From: Isoptericola halotolerans
GTDB taxonomy: Bacteria > Actinomycetota > Actinomycetes > Actinomycetales > Cellulomonadaceae
Assembly (NCBI RefSeq): GCF_013149785.1
Contig: NZ_JABEZU010000002.1
Coordinates: forward strand, 62,001 to 126,000
DNA: 64,000 nucleotides
Direction: 5' to 3'
Positions 31,589-40,435 of the stretch are shown here, in pieces (position 1 is the first letter of the stretch; each line of letters starts with the position of its first letter). Under the pieces are notes generated by a model. The model was not told the origin of the DNA. It made no database searches and was given only the letters and a program-made list of their open reading frames with translations. Both the position numbers and the translations under genes were made by a program.

Positions 31589-31617
31589 GTAACGAGGTTT
31601 ACGGTAATCGAATTTAC
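31589..31617 (-). promoter_or_regulatory. Tandem 14-bp dyads in the promoter of the ATPase-nuclease gene
   Basis: GTAACGAGGTTTAC (31589-31602) and GTAATCGAATTTAC (31604-31617) share the form GTAA-N6-TTAC and repeat with a 15-bp period. TACTAT on the minus strand within this block is a -10 candidate. The second dyad covers the stop codon of the neighbouring glycosidase. The block is AT-rich in a very GC-rich genome. A repressor binding co-operatively here is likely; whether the protein autoregulates is not known. Confidence 0.65.
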
Positions 31618-32933
31618 TGTTGTTGGGAAGTGCTGGCTCCCAGGATGCGGGCGTTCACCCGCGCCTGCCAGTCCCGCTGCTCCCACATCGGGTGGTGCGG
31701 CGCCGCGTTCGAGCAGAGCACCACGCCCCACACGCCGTGCGCCAGCGCGGTGTCGATCCCGTGCTCGGCGAGCGCCCGGCCGATGCTGCCCTCCTCGAAC
31801 GTGCCGTGCAGGGGCGTGTACCCCACCCAGCCCTCACCGACGACGGCGGGGACGTCCCGCCAGCGCGCCCACCGGGCGATCGCGATCGTGCGGGACTCGA
31901 TCTCGCGCAGCATCACCGCCTCGTAGGCCGGGTAGTGCTCCTCCAGCCAGGTGTCCCAGGCCGACGGGTCGATCCAGTCGTAGCCGTAGATCATCTGGTC
32001 GGTGACGACGGTGGCGCGGTACTTCCACGCTGCGGCGCGCCCGTAGTCGGCGACGGCGGGGGCGTCGCCGCGCAGCATCCGTGCCAGCTCCGCGTTGGGG
32101 AAGTCCGCGCTGCCCTCGGACCGGATGTCGAGCACCTGCTGCAGGGCGTCCAGCACCCCGTAGCTGTACACGTGGAACTGGGCCGCGCCGAGCCCGTCCG
32201 GCACCTGGTGCATCGCCAGGTGCGGCGGCTTGCCGTAGCTCGCGGTGATCAGCAGGTCCGGGTGGCGCTCGCGGAGTCCCCGCAGGGCCGGGACGCCCTG
32301 GTCGAGCGCCGGCAGGATCGAGAAGTCGACCTCGTTGTGCAGCTCGACGAGGGCGATCTGCTCACGGAACCCGTGCGTGGTGAGCCAGCCGATCATGCGG
32401 TCCCACGCACCGGCGAGCACCGCGTACCGCTGGTCCAGCGGTACCGCGTCGATCGCGTCGAACCAGGCCGGCGACGCGGCGAACGCCGGCGACTGCTGGT
32501 ACTCCCAGCTCGCCAGCACGATGACGATGCCGTGCCGCCGGGCCACCTCGAACAGGGCGAGCAGACGCCCGCGCAGGTCGAGCGTGTACCCGCCCGGTGC
32601 GTCGTACCAGCGGGTGCGGCGCCCGAAGTACCCGCCGTCGGGGGACGCACCGAGGCCTTCGATCTCGAGGGCGCGGGCGTGGTCGTCCAGGCCGAGCTGC
32701 CCGCAGAGCAGCAGGGGCGCGGCACAGATCCGGATCGCGTTGTACCCGAGCGCCGCGGCGTCGGCGACGACGGCGTCCAGGTCCTCGTAGGGGTCGCCGG
32801 GCCCGGCCTGGGTGTACCAGGAGAAGTCCCACAGGGTGATGGTGAGCCGCTGCGGCAGGTGCGCGGGCACGGGCCCGGTGAGGCTGCTCTCGTCCTCGCT
32901 GAGGTGGCCGGAGCCCAGGTAGCGCTCGGTCAT
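31614..32933 (-). CDS. Clan GH-A-like glycoside hydrolase (cellulase-like family)
   Basis: A 439-residue cytoplasmic (no signal peptide) TIM-barrel protein. 'LTITLWDFSWYTQAGPGDPY' opens the barrel. 'VELHNEVDF' with E201 fits the acid/base on beta-4, and 'AVVGEGWVGYTP' with E367 fits the nucleophile on beta-7 of GH-A enzymes. Family assignment (GH5-like or a cellulase-like group) is uncertain. Its intracellular location suggests it cleaves imported oligosaccharides. ATG 32933 overlaps the stop of the DUF5107-TPR gene as ATGA, so the two are co-translated. It belongs to the ABC-importer locus to the right. Confidence 0.8.
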   Translation of the reverse strand: MTERYLGSGHLSEDESSLTGPVPAHLPQRLTITLWDFSWYTQAGPGDPYEDLDAVVADAAALGYNAIRICAAPLLLCGQLGLDDHARALEIEGLGASPDGGYFGRRTRWYDAPGGYTLDLRGRLLALFEVARRHGIVIVLASWEYQQSPAFAASPAWFDAIDAVPLDQRYAVLAGAWDRMIGWLTTHGFREQIALVELHNEVDFSILPALDQGVPALRGLRERHPDLLITASYGKPPHLAMHQVPDGLGAAQFHVYSYGVLDALQQVLDIRSEGSADFPNAELARMLRGDAPAVADYGRAAAWKYRATVVTDQMIYGYDWIDPSAWDTWLEEHYPAYEAVMLREIESRTIAIARWARWRDVPAVVGEGWVGYTPLHGTFEEGSIGRALAEHGIDTALAHGVWGVVLCSNAAPHHPMWEQRDWQARVNARILGASTSQQQ

Positions 32934-35900
32934 GGTCGGATCCTCTCGGTGAGCGTGCGTCCGGTGGCCGCCAGCCGCCGGAGGGTCGTGGCAGTGCGCG
33001 TCCGGGCGGCGCCGGTCCCGGTGTCGAACAGGTCCAGCTCGGGCAGCGACGTCGCGAAGTAGTCGACGTCGTCGGCGGCCTCGACGAGGGCGGCCGCCCG
33101 GTCCTCGAGCTCCCGCCACACGGCGTCGGCCGCCCCCCGGTCGCCCAGGCGTGCGTGGGCCACCCCGGTCCAGTACGTCTGCTCGTCGGCGGGGCGAGGC
33201 TCGACGGCGAGAGGCGTCGTCGCGCGGGCCTGCTCCCAGGCCGAACGGGCGCCGTCGTCGTCCCCAGCGGCGGCACGGCAGTCGCCGAGCACCACCCAGC
33301 GCTCCACCGGCGGTTGCGCGGGGTGGCGTCCCTCGCCCAGGGTGCCCGGGGGCGTGAGCCCGGCCTCCAGGAACGACGCCGCCCCGGCCGGGTCGGAGCC
33401 GACCATGCCGCGGGCCCGTGCGCAGGACGCACGGTCGAACGCCGCGATCGCCCGCCCCTCACCGCCCTCGAAGGGCCGGAACGTGCGGGTCGTGAGGATC
33501 GTCCAGGCCGTGTCCACGTCGCCGACGTCGAGCAGGAGCTCGACGTGCCGCAGCGCGAGGTCGTCCCGGTCGCCGAGCAGCTCGCCGTGGGCGCGCAGCA
33601 GGTCGAGGCGGTCGGCGGGGTCGAGCCCGCGGCGCTCCGCGAGCACGTCACGCTCCAGGACGAGGCGCGCGTCCTCGCGCAGCGACAGAGCCTGGTGCAG
33701 GGCCTGGTCGGCGAGGTCCTCGTCGTCGTCGACCGTGACGGCCGCGATCGCGAGGTTGCGCCACACGACGGGGTCGGTCGACCCACAGGCGGTCGCGTGC
33801 CGCAGGTGGTGCAGCGCCTCGGCGCCGCGCCCGGCGTCGAGCAGCCACATGCCCAGCAGGCCCGCGGCGACGTCGTCGTCCGGGTCGGCGGCGAGCGCCG
33901 CGTCGAGCGCGTCCCGCTGGTCGAGCCCGGCGGGGAACGCGAGCGCCACCTCCGCCGTTCGGGCCCGCCCGCGCTCCTCGGTGGCCTGTGCGGCGCGTCC
34001 TGCGCGGTCGAGCCAGTGGGCGCGCAGGTAGTGCCGGATCGGTCCGGCGAGCCCGCGTGCCGGGACGGCGGCGACGTCGTCGGCGGTGGCGCCGAGCGCG
34101 GCGTCGTACGCCCCGGCACGGGCCAGCTCGGCACCGACGTCGAGCGGGGTCCGGGCGTCACCGAAAGTGTGCTGCCCGAGCAGGACGGCGGTGGCCGGGT
34201 CGAGCGGGTCGGCGGCGTGCTCGCGCTCCAACAGAGCGCGGGCCTTGTCGACGTCGCCGAGCGCACGCAGCGCGAGGGCCGCGACGCGACGCGCCTCCGG
34301 GATCGTGCCGGCCTCGTCCGCCAGCCGGCGGGCGGCCTCGGCGTCGCCGCGTCGCAGCGCGAGGCGTGCGCGGGCGAGCCGTGCGGGAGCGGCCCAGGCG
34401 GCGTTCCAGGCCGCTCGGCCGAAGGCGCGGTCGGCGGCGTCGTCGTCCCCGAGGCGCTCGCACACCAGACCCAGCAGGTACGCCGTCTCGCCGTCGCGCG
34501 GGTTGAGGTTGCGGCGCGTGAGACGCGCCTGGGCGGTCTCGAGCGCGGTGCGGGCCGCCGCATACTCACCGCGGACGAGGTGCCACGACCCGAGCGCGGT
34601 CGCGGCGCGGGAGTCCGCCGGGTCGCGGCGCAGCGCCTCACGCAGGTAGGGCAGCGGCGAACGGGTGGGGTGGCGGTACTGGTGGAGGTGGACGGCCGTG
34701 AGGTACAGCTCGTCGTTCGACGAGATCTGGGTGGGAGCGTCGGGCGCGGTCGCGACCCACGGTTCCTCGGGCGCCGCGACGGCGGTCCAGGCGACCAGGA
34801 CGCGACCGGCGGCGAGGACCTCCACCCGCTCGACGTCGTCGGACTCCACGGTCCTGACGACGGGGCGGTCGGGGGCCAGGTCGGTGGTCCACTCACCGAC
34901 GACGCCGTCGCGGCCGTGGGCCCGCACCGTCGCGGCCGGGTGCGCGCGGGTCGCCAGGACCCCGACCTGCACGCCCCCGTCGCGCGCCGCGACCGACACG
35001 GCGGCCTCCGTGCTCGCCTGCCGGGCCGGGCCGATGCGATGGATGGGGAACCAGTACTGGCTGAAGGTCTTGGTCTCGCCGGGCAGCAGCCAGGCGAAGT
35101 CGGGCTGGTTGTCGGTGTAGACGCCGGCCATCAGCTCGACGTACGGGCCGTCGGTGTCGGTGAGCTGGTCGTCCCAGGCGTGCCCGAGGGGTCCGTCGCC
35201 CCAGGTCCACTGCTTCTTGCCGGGAGAGACCGACCGGTCGGCCCAGTGGACGAACCCGGCCTCGGCGCGGTGGTCGTACCCGCCGAAGAACTCCTGCTCG
35301 GTGTCCGTGACCATGTACGACGTGGGCACGGGGATGTTCGAGTACAGGTCGATGCGGTCCGCGTCGGGCCGCTCGGCGGCCAGCGCCGGGTAGTCCACCC
35401 CGTAGTACGGGCGGTCCGCGCGAGGGAACGCGGTGACCGCTCGCCGCGCGTGGTCGGCGACCATGGTGACGTCGTCGGGGAAGAACGACTGGTACTCCTC
35501 GTGCGCCCGTGCTGCCACGTTCGCCCACCACAGGAACGTCTGCGGCAGGTCGGTCCGGTTGTGCAGCACCACCTCCGCCTCGATGACGGAGCTGCCCGGG
35601 CGCAGCCGGACCCCGTGGGTGCCCCGCATGCGCTGGAGGGGATCGAGGTCGCTGTGCCAGACGACGACGGCGCCGTCGGGCTCGCGCTCGATGCGGGAGT
35701 CCACGGGCAGGAACGTGCCCGGACGATGGTGCTGCGGCCAGTTGAACTCCACGCCGCCGGAGATCCAGGGACCGGCGAGCCCGACGAGCGCCGGCTTGAT
35801 GACGTTGTTGCGGTAGAAGAAGTCGTACCCGGCGACCTTGTCGTGGCCGATGTGGATCCGGCCGCCGAGCTCGGGCAGGAGCATCAGGCGGACGGAGGCG

Positions 35901-36166
35901 TTCTCGAGATGGACGGCCTGCCAGCGCTGCGGTGCCTTGGTCGCCGCGACGCTGTCGACCATCGGCAGCGGGTAGACCTTGCCGCTCGACCCCTGGTACA
36001 CGCGGCGGTCCAGGAAGAGCGGGTACTCGTCGGGGTCGCCCGGGAGGTAGGTGTCGATCTCGACCGGTTCGCTCCAGCAGGCGACACCGCCGGCTGCGAG
36101 GAGGTCTGCCTGGTCGGCGGGGGCACTCGGGAGCAGGATGCGGCTCGCGGCGTCGGCTGTCGTCAC
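32930..36166 (-). CDS. DUF5107 and TPR-repeat protein of a sugar-utilisation locus
   Basis: A 1078-residue soluble protein. The N-terminal ~420 residues are DUF5107, a beta-rich fold resembling galactose-mutarotase-like domains: 'LENASVRLMLLPELGGRIHI', 'GVEFNWPQHHRPGTFLPVDS', 'WTWGDGPLGHAW'. Residues ~480-1060 are helical repeats of TPR type ('DSRAATALGSWHLVRGEYAA', 'LLGLVCERLGDDDAADRAFG'). DUF5107-TPR proteins accompany sugar ABC transporters and glycosidases; a carbohydrate-binding or processing role is inferred, not shown. It is divergent from the AraC regulator with a 95-bp gap containing a dyad, and coupled to the glycosidase gene downstream. Confidence 0.85.
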   Translation of the reverse strand: MTTADAASRILLPSAPADQADLLAAGGVACWSEPVEIDTYLPGDPDEYPLFLDRRVYQGSSGKVYPLPMVDSVAATKAPQRWQAVHLENASVRLMLLPELGGRIHIGHDKVAGYDFFYRNNVIKPALVGLAGPWISGGVEFNWPQHHRPGTFLPVDSRIEREPDGAVVVWHSDLDPLQRMRGTHGVRLRPGSSVIEAEVVLHNRTDLPQTFLWWANVAARAHEEYQSFFPDDVTMVADHARRAVTAFPRADRPYYGVDYPALAAERPDADRIDLYSNIPVPTSYMVTDTEQEFFGGYDHRAEAGFVHWADRSVSPGKKQWTWGDGPLGHAWDDQLTDTDGPYVELMAGVYTDNQPDFAWLLPGETKTFSQYWFPIHRIGPARQASTEAAVSVAARDGGVQVGVLATRAHPAATVRAHGRDGVVGEWTTDLAPDRPVVRTVESDDVERVEVLAAGRVLVAWTAVAAPEEPWVATAPDAPTQISSNDELYLTAVHLHQYRHPTRSPLPYLREALRRDPADSRAATALGSWHLVRGEYAAARTALETAQARLTRRNLNPRDGETAYLLGLVCERLGDDDAADRAFGRAAWNAAWAAPARLARARLALRRGDAEAARRLADEAGTIPEARRVAALALRALGDVDKARALLEREHAADPLDPATAVLLGQHTFGDARTPLDVGAELARAGAYDAALGATADDVAAVPARGLAGPIRHYLRAHWLDRAGRAAQATEERGRARTAEVALAFPAGLDQRDALDAALAADPDDDVAAGLLGMWLLDAGRGAEALHHLRHATACGSTDPVVWRNLAIAAVTVDDDEDLADQALHQALSLREDARLVLERDVLAERRGLDPADRLDLLRAHGELLGDRDDLALRHVELLLDVGDVDTAWTILTTRTFRPFEGGEGRAIAAFDRASCARARGMVGSDPAGAASFLEAGLTPPGTLGEGRHPAQPPVERWVVLGDCRAAAGDDDGARSAWEQARATTPLAVEPRPADEQTYWTGVAHARLGDRGAADAVWRELEDRAAALVEAADDVDYFATSLPELDLFDTGTGAARTRTATTLRRLAATGRTLTERIRP

Positions 36167-36203
36167 CCGACGAACGTACGGCGTCGGACGGCGTGGGAAC
36201 CAT

Positions 36204-36236
36204 GGCGGATCACCCGCAGTCCCTGGATGATCCGCC
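36204..36236. promoter_or_regulatory. Operator-like inverted repeat between DUF5107 and AraC genes
   Basis: GGCGGATCA (36204-36212) and TGATCCGCC (36228-36236) are perfect 9-bp arms 15 nt apart, centred in the divergent promoter region. It is a good candidate site for the adjacent AraC-family regulator or a local repressor. Confidence 0.6.
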
Positions 36237-36261
36237 GATCCCGCCGTGACATCATGCCGGG

Positions 36262-37125
36262 ATGGAGAAGGCGGACGGCTTCGAGCACCAGCGACTCGGC
36301 GTGGTTCCTCGACCGCTCGTGGCCGCGGCGTCTTCTCGCCCGGGGACGCGCCGGATGCTGGTGACGGACGCCGGATGCTTCCCCCGGGCCCAGGACCATG
36401 CCCGACGGCGGCCCCAAGGGATCGCCGAGACCATCGTCATCGTGTGCGTGGCGGGCAGCGGGTGGGTCGAGTCCGGCGGGACCCGGACGCGCGTCGGGAC
36501 GTCGACGGCGATCGTGCTGCCGGGCGGCGCCCCGCACGCCTACGGTGCGTCCGCCGACGATCCCTGGACGATCTGGTGGTGCCACGTCCGGGGCACGGAC
36601 GTGCCGGAGCTGGTCGACGCGATCGGCGCTCGCCCCGATGCGCCCACCGTCACCCTGCGCGAGGTCGAGACCGTCACCGCCCTGCTCGACGAGATCGCGG
36701 TGACCCTCGCCCGCGACACCACCCCGGCGCGGCTGCTCGCCACCGCGGGCATCGCCTGGCGCCTGCTCACCCAGCTCGCCGTCGACCGGACCCTCGCCGA
36801 GCCGGGGACGCCGCTGCAGCGGGCGATGCGCTACCTCGAGGAGCGCGTCGACGGGCGCATCCAGGTGCCGGAGCTCGCGGCCATGGTGGGCATCTCTCCC
36901 TCCCACCTGGCCGCCCTGTTCCGCGAGGCCACCGGCGGCGGGGTGCTCGCGCACCACACGGCGCTCAAGATGGCACGCGCCCGGGCCCTGCTGGACACCA
37001 CCGACCTGCCCGTCGCGGACGTCGGCCGGCAGGTCGGCATGGACGACCCGTTCTACTTCTCGCGACAGTTCCGCAGGACGCACGGCGTGAGCCCGCGCGG
37101 CTACCGGGAGACCCGCAAGGGGTGA
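36262..37125 (+). CDS. AraC-family transcriptional regulator
   Basis: A 287-residue one-component regulator. The N-terminal cupin-like sensor (~20-175, 'GSGWVESGGTRTR', 'VLPGGAPHAYGAS') probably binds a sugar. The C-terminal double helix-turn-helix (~185-285) has 'VPELAAMVGISPSHLAALFR' and 'VADVGRQVGMDDPFYFSRQF' with the family signature 'RTHGVSPRGYRETR'. It sits between the DUF5107/glycosidase pair and the ABC importer, so it is probably their activator. Its stop (TGA 37123-37125) is directly abutted by the permease stop on the other strand (TGATCA). Confidence 0.93.
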   Translation: MEKADGFEHQRLGVVPRPLVAAASSRPGTRRMLVTDAGCFPRAQDHARRRPQGIAETIVIVCVAGSGWVESGGTRTRVGTSTAIVLPGGAPHAYGASADDPWTIWWCHVRGTDVPELVDAIGARPDAPTVTLREVETVTALLDEIAVTLARDTTPARLLATAGIAWRLLTQLAVDRTLAEPGTPLQRAMRYLEERVDGRIQVPELAAMVGISPSHLAALFREATGGGVLAHHTALKMARARALLDTTDLPVADVGRQVGMDDPFYFSRQFRRTHGVSPRGYRETRKG

Positions 37126-37989
37126 TCAGCCCTTGGATGCACCCGACGTCAGGTCGGCACGCCAGAACCGCTGCAGGGCGATCATGAGCACCACCAGGAT
37201 CACCGCGGACACCGCCGAGCCGGTCACCACGAGCTGGTAGAACATCGGGTCGCGCTGGGTCTGCGAGTTCCAGAGGGTCAGGCCCAGGGTCACCGGGAAC
37301 GTCCTCGTGTCGTTGAGCATCACCAGGGGCAGCAGGTAGTTGTTCCAGATGGTGACGAACTGGAACAGGAAGATCGTCACCAGCGCCGGGCTCATCATGC
37401 GGGTGGCGATCGAGGCGAAGATCCGCAGGTCGCCGGCACCGTCCAGACGCGCCGCCTCCACGACCTCGTCCGGCACGCTGGCGTTCGCGTGGATACGTGC
37501 CAGGTAGACCCCGAACGGGCTGACCATGCTCGGCAGGAGGACCGCCCAGTAGGTACCGGTCAGCCCGACGCCGTTGAGCAGGAAGTACAACGGCAGGGCG
37601 ATCACCGTCGCCGGGACGAGCACGCCGCCGAGGATCACCGAGAACAGCACCTCGCGTCCTGGGAAGACGAACTTCGCGATCGCGTAGCCGCACGCCGCGG
37701 AGATGACCGTCGCGACCAGTGCCCCGAGCCCGGAGTAGACGATGCTGTTGACCACCCACCGGCTGAAGATGCCCCCGCTCTGCGTGAAGAGCCCGACCAG
37801 GTTCGACCACGCCTGGGGGCTGTCGGAGAACCACAGCCCGAACGTCGCGAAGAGGTCGCCGGGGGACTTGGTGGCGGCGATCAGCACCCACACCAGCGGC
37901 AGGAGGAAGTAGACGGCGGCCACGACGAGGATGCCGTTGATCGCCAGGGTGCTGACGGCGGGTGCCTGGCGGCGACGGACGGTCACCAT
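37126..37989 (-). CDS. Carbohydrate ABC transporter permease (MalG/CUT1 type)
   Basis: A 287-residue inner-membrane permease with six helices. The cytoplasmic EAA loop reads 'EVVEAARLDGAGDLRIFASI', the contact site for the shared ATPase (MsiK-like, not in the window). The C-terminus is 'LIALQRFWRADLTSGASKG', where 'FW/R...L..GA.KG' is a CUT1 MalG signature. ATG 37989 overlaps the stop of the MalF-type gene by 7 nt. It is the last gene of a binding protein - MalF - MalG operon. Confidence 0.95.
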   Translation of the reverse strand: MVTVRRRQAPAVSTLAINGILVVAAVYFLLPLVWVLIAATKSPGDLFATFGLWFSDSPQAWSNLVGLFTQSGGIFSRWVVNSIVYSGLGALVATVISAACGYAIAKFVFPGREVLFSVILGGVLVPATVIALPLYFLLNGVGLTGTYWAVLLPSMVSPFGVYLARIHANASVPDEVVEAARLDGAGDLRIFASIATRMMSPALVTIFLFQFVTIWNNYLLPLVMLNDTRTFPVTLGLTLWNSQTQRDPMFYQLVVTGSAVSAVILVVLMIALQRFWRADLTSGASKG

Positions 37990-38897
37990 GCGCGGTTCCC
38001 CTTCCTGTTGACGAGGCGGAGGAACCCGAAGGAGAACGCGAACCCGAGCACGGCGACGATCACGGCCATGGCGGCGGCGAGGTTCGGGTTCCCCTGGGAG
38101 AACGCCTGGTTGTAGGCGGCGAGGTTCGGCGTGTAGGTCGAGCTGATCGCCGTCGTCAGCGGCTGGAGGACCAGCGGCTCGACGAAGAGCTGCAGCGTGC
38201 CGATGATCGTGAAGACGGTCACGAGGATCACCGACGGGCGCACCAGGGGCAGCTTGATGTGCCAGGTGATCGACCACATCGAGGCGCCGTCCATGCGGGC
38301 GGCCTCCCGCAGCTCGCCCGGGATGGCGTCGAGCGCCGCGAGCAGGATGACCATGTTGTACCCGGCGAAGCCCCACAGGGCGATGTTGGCGATGGCGAAC
38401 AGGACGGTGCCGCTGGCGAGCGGCACGACGTCGATCCCCACGGCCGACAGGACCTGCAGGACCGGGCTGGTCGCCGGGATGTAGAGGAAGCCCCACAGCA
38501 GCGTGGCGATCACGCCGGGCACGCCGTAGGGGGCGAACGCCAGGACGCGGAAGAAGCGCGGCGCGCGGGCACGGCCCGTGTCGAGCAGCAGCGCGAGCCC
38601 GAGCGCTGTCACCACCATCAGGGGCACCAGGATCCCCGAGAACGCCAGCAGGCGTCCGAGGCTGGCCACGAAGGCCGGGTCCGTCAGCGCCCGCACGTAG
38701 TTGTCGAGCAGGACGAACGTCGTCTCCGGCGGGCCGAACCCCAGCCCGGAGCTCCGGGTGGCCAGCGTGCTCTGCACGATCGCATAGACGATCGGCGCGA
38801 CGAAGAAGAGCAGGAACATGACGACGAACGGCAGCAGGAGCGCCCAGAGGGCCGGCCTGCGCCGTGTCCGGCGTCGGACAGGCAGAATCGTGGTCAC
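37983..38897 (-). CDS. Carbohydrate ABC transporter permease (MalF/CUT1 type)
   Basis: A 304-residue inner-membrane permease. After a basic start (RRRTRRRPALW) it has six hydrophobic helices ('ALLLPFVVMFLLFFVAPIVY'), and the EAA loop is 'ELREAARMDGASMWSITWHI'. I chose GTG 38897 because AAAGG lies 6 nt before it; the longer frame from 38927 would run through a strong hairpin (38913-38945). It pairs with the MalG-type permease downstream and the lipoprotein upstream. Substrate: an oligosaccharide, identity unknown. Confidence 0.93.
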   Translation of the reverse strand: MTTILPVRRRTRRRPALWALLLPFVVMFLLFFVAPIVYAIVQSTLATRSSGLGFGPPETTFVLLDNYVRALTDPAFVASLGRLLAFSGILVPLMVVTALGLALLLDTGRARAPRFFRVLAFAPYGVPGVIATLLWGFLYIPATSPVLQVLSAVGIDVVPLASGTVLFAIANIALWGFAGYNMVILLAALDAIPGELREAARMDGASMWSITWHIKLPLVRPSVILVTVFTIIGTLQLFVEPLVLQPLTTAISSTYTPNLAAYNQAFSQGNPNLAAAMAVIVAVLGFAFSFGFLRLVNRKGNRAW

Positions 38898-38912
38898 GAA
38901 GGCCCTTTCCGA

Positions 38913-38945
38913 CGGCGGGGCCGGCACGTGCGGCCGGCCCCGCCG
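38913..38945 (-). terminator. Intra-operon hairpin between binding protein and permease genes
   Basis: A 13-bp perfect GC stem, CGGCGGGGCCGGC at 38913-38925 with partner 38933-38945 and a 7-nt loop, starts 8 nt after the binding-protein stop. Such hairpins stabilise the upstream message or partly terminate it, giving more binding protein than permease. Confidence 0.75.
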
Positions 38946-38952
38946 TGTGGCG

Positions 38953-40290
38953 TCAGTTGACGGAGATGCCGCGACCCTCGAGCGCGGCCACCATGTCGGT
39001 CTGCGTCTGCCGGTAGGCGTCGACGAGCGGGGTGCCGGTGTCCACGGCCTCCTTGACGTTGTCCGTCAGCGACGCGAACAGCGTGGACGACAGCGGCGGC
39101 CACTCCCACGACGTGTCGACGGCGGCGTCGGACTCGGCGAAGACCTCCCAGATGTCCTGCCCGCCGTAGAAGTCGAACACCTCCGGGTCGTCCTGGAGCG
39201 AGGCGACCTGGCTGGTGTCGGCGACGGCGGGCCAGCCGGCTCCGACGTTGGTGAGGATGTCGACGCTCTGCGGGTCCGAGTTCAGCCACAGCGCGAACTC
39301 GGCGGCGGCCGCCGGGTGCTCCGAACCCTTCAGCACGGCACTGGCGGACCCGCCCGCCCACGTGGCCGACACGTTCTCACCCGCGGACCACTGGGGCACG
39401 GGGCCGACGGCCCACTGCCCGGCCGTCTCCGGAGCGGTGCCGCGCAGGATCGCGTCGGCCCAGGACCCCGAGATCCACGTGACGATGTTGCCGTTCTGCA
39501 GATCCGCGTTCCACTCGTTGGAGAAGTCCGCCTCGACCTTGACGAGGTCCTCGTCGATCAGCCGCTGCCAGAACTCCGCGACGCTGATCGTCTCCTCACC
39601 GTCGATGGACACCGTCCACGCGTCGTCCTCGGCGGTGAACCAGCCGGCGCCGCCCTGCTGCGCCAGGCCGATGAGCCACGGCGCCTGGTTGAACGCGAAC
39701 GCGGTGATGTAGCGGTCGGGGTCCGAGTCCCGGATGACCTGCGCCGCCTCGTAGTACTCCTCCCACGTCTCGGGGTAGTCGATCCCGAGCGAGTCGAAGA
39801 TGTCCTCGCGGTAGAACTGCCCGAGCGGACCGGAGGCCTGAGGCACGGCGTAGACGCGGTCGCCGAAGACCCCCGTCTGCCACTGCCAGGGGACGAACGT
39901 CGCCTCGGCGTCGGCGACGTGGTCGGTGATGTCCTCGAGGGCGTCGCTGACGAGGAAGTCGGGGATGGCGTCGTACCCGAGCTGGACGACGTCGGCCGGG
40001 TTGCCGGCCTGGACGGCGGAGAGCATGGTCGCGTACCCGCCGTCGGGTCCGGCGGTGATGGTCTCCAGCGTCACCTGGATGTGGTCGTGCGAGTCGTTGA
40101 AGGCGTCGACGGCCTGGTCGATGTTCGGGACCCAGGACTGGAAGGTGAGCTCGACGGGCTCGTCCGGGGTGCCGCCGTCGGCCGTGCCGTCGTCGGAGCC
40201 GGTCGAGCACGCGGCCAGGGTGAGGGCGACGACGGCGCTTCCGGCGACCAGGCGCGTGAGCCTCGCGCGGCGCGCGGGATGGATGGACAT
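38953..40290 (-). CDS. Sugar ABC transporter substrate-binding lipoprotein
   Basis: A 445-residue extracellular binding protein (SBP family 1). The signal peptide ends in the lipobox 'LTLAACS', so Cys28 is lipidated. The mature part has 'VELTFQSWVPNIDQAVDAFN', 'AGNPADVVQLGYDAIPDFL', 'YAVPQASGPLGQFYRED', 'ETWEEYYEAAQVI' and 'KGSEHPAAAAEFALWL', all classic for CUT1 oligosaccharide binders. ATG 40290 has AAAGGAGCTTGT upstream. It heads the importer operon and is likely controlled by the AraC regulator at 36262. Confidence 0.95.
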   Translation of the reverse strand: MSIHPARRARLTRLVAGSAVVALTLAACSTGSDDGTADGGTPDEPVELTFQSWVPNIDQAVDAFNDSHDHIQVTLETITAGPDGGYATMLSAVQAGNPADVVQLGYDAIPDFLVSDALEDITDHVADAEATFVPWQWQTGVFGDRVYAVPQASGPLGQFYREDIFDSLGIDYPETWEEYYEAAQVIRDSDPDRYITAFAFNQAPWLIGLAQQGGAGWFTAEDDAWTVSIDGEETISVAEFWQRLIDEDLVKVEADFSNEWNADLQNGNIVTWISGSWADAILRGTAPETAGQWAVGPVPQWSAGENVSATWAGGSASAVLKGSEHPAAAAEFALWLNSDPQSVDILTNVGAGWPAVADTSQVASLQDDPEVFDFYGGQDIWEVFAESDAAVDTSWEWPPLSSTLFASLTDNVKEAVDTGTPLVDAYRQTQTDMVAALEGRGISVN

Positions 40291-40340
40291 ACAAGCTCCT
40301 TTGCGTGCAGGCGAGGCACCCTCGTCTCAGATGGTGCACG

Positions 40341-40360
40341 CCTGACGATATGGACCTGAC
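40341..40360. promoter_or_regulatory. Direct repeat upstream of the sugar importer operon
   Basis: CCTGAC at 40341-40346 and 40355-40360, 14 bp apart, around an AT-rich GATATGGA. AraC-family proteins often bind direct repeats, and an AraC gene lies in this locus, but the dyad at 36204 has a different sequence, so the link is tentative. Confidence 0.3.
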
Positions 40361-40435
40361 GGCCTGCTCGTACATGGGCGAAGCGACGTGCCACCTGGAC
40401 GATCTGCTGCTGCGGCACTCCCGGGAGGGGTGACG

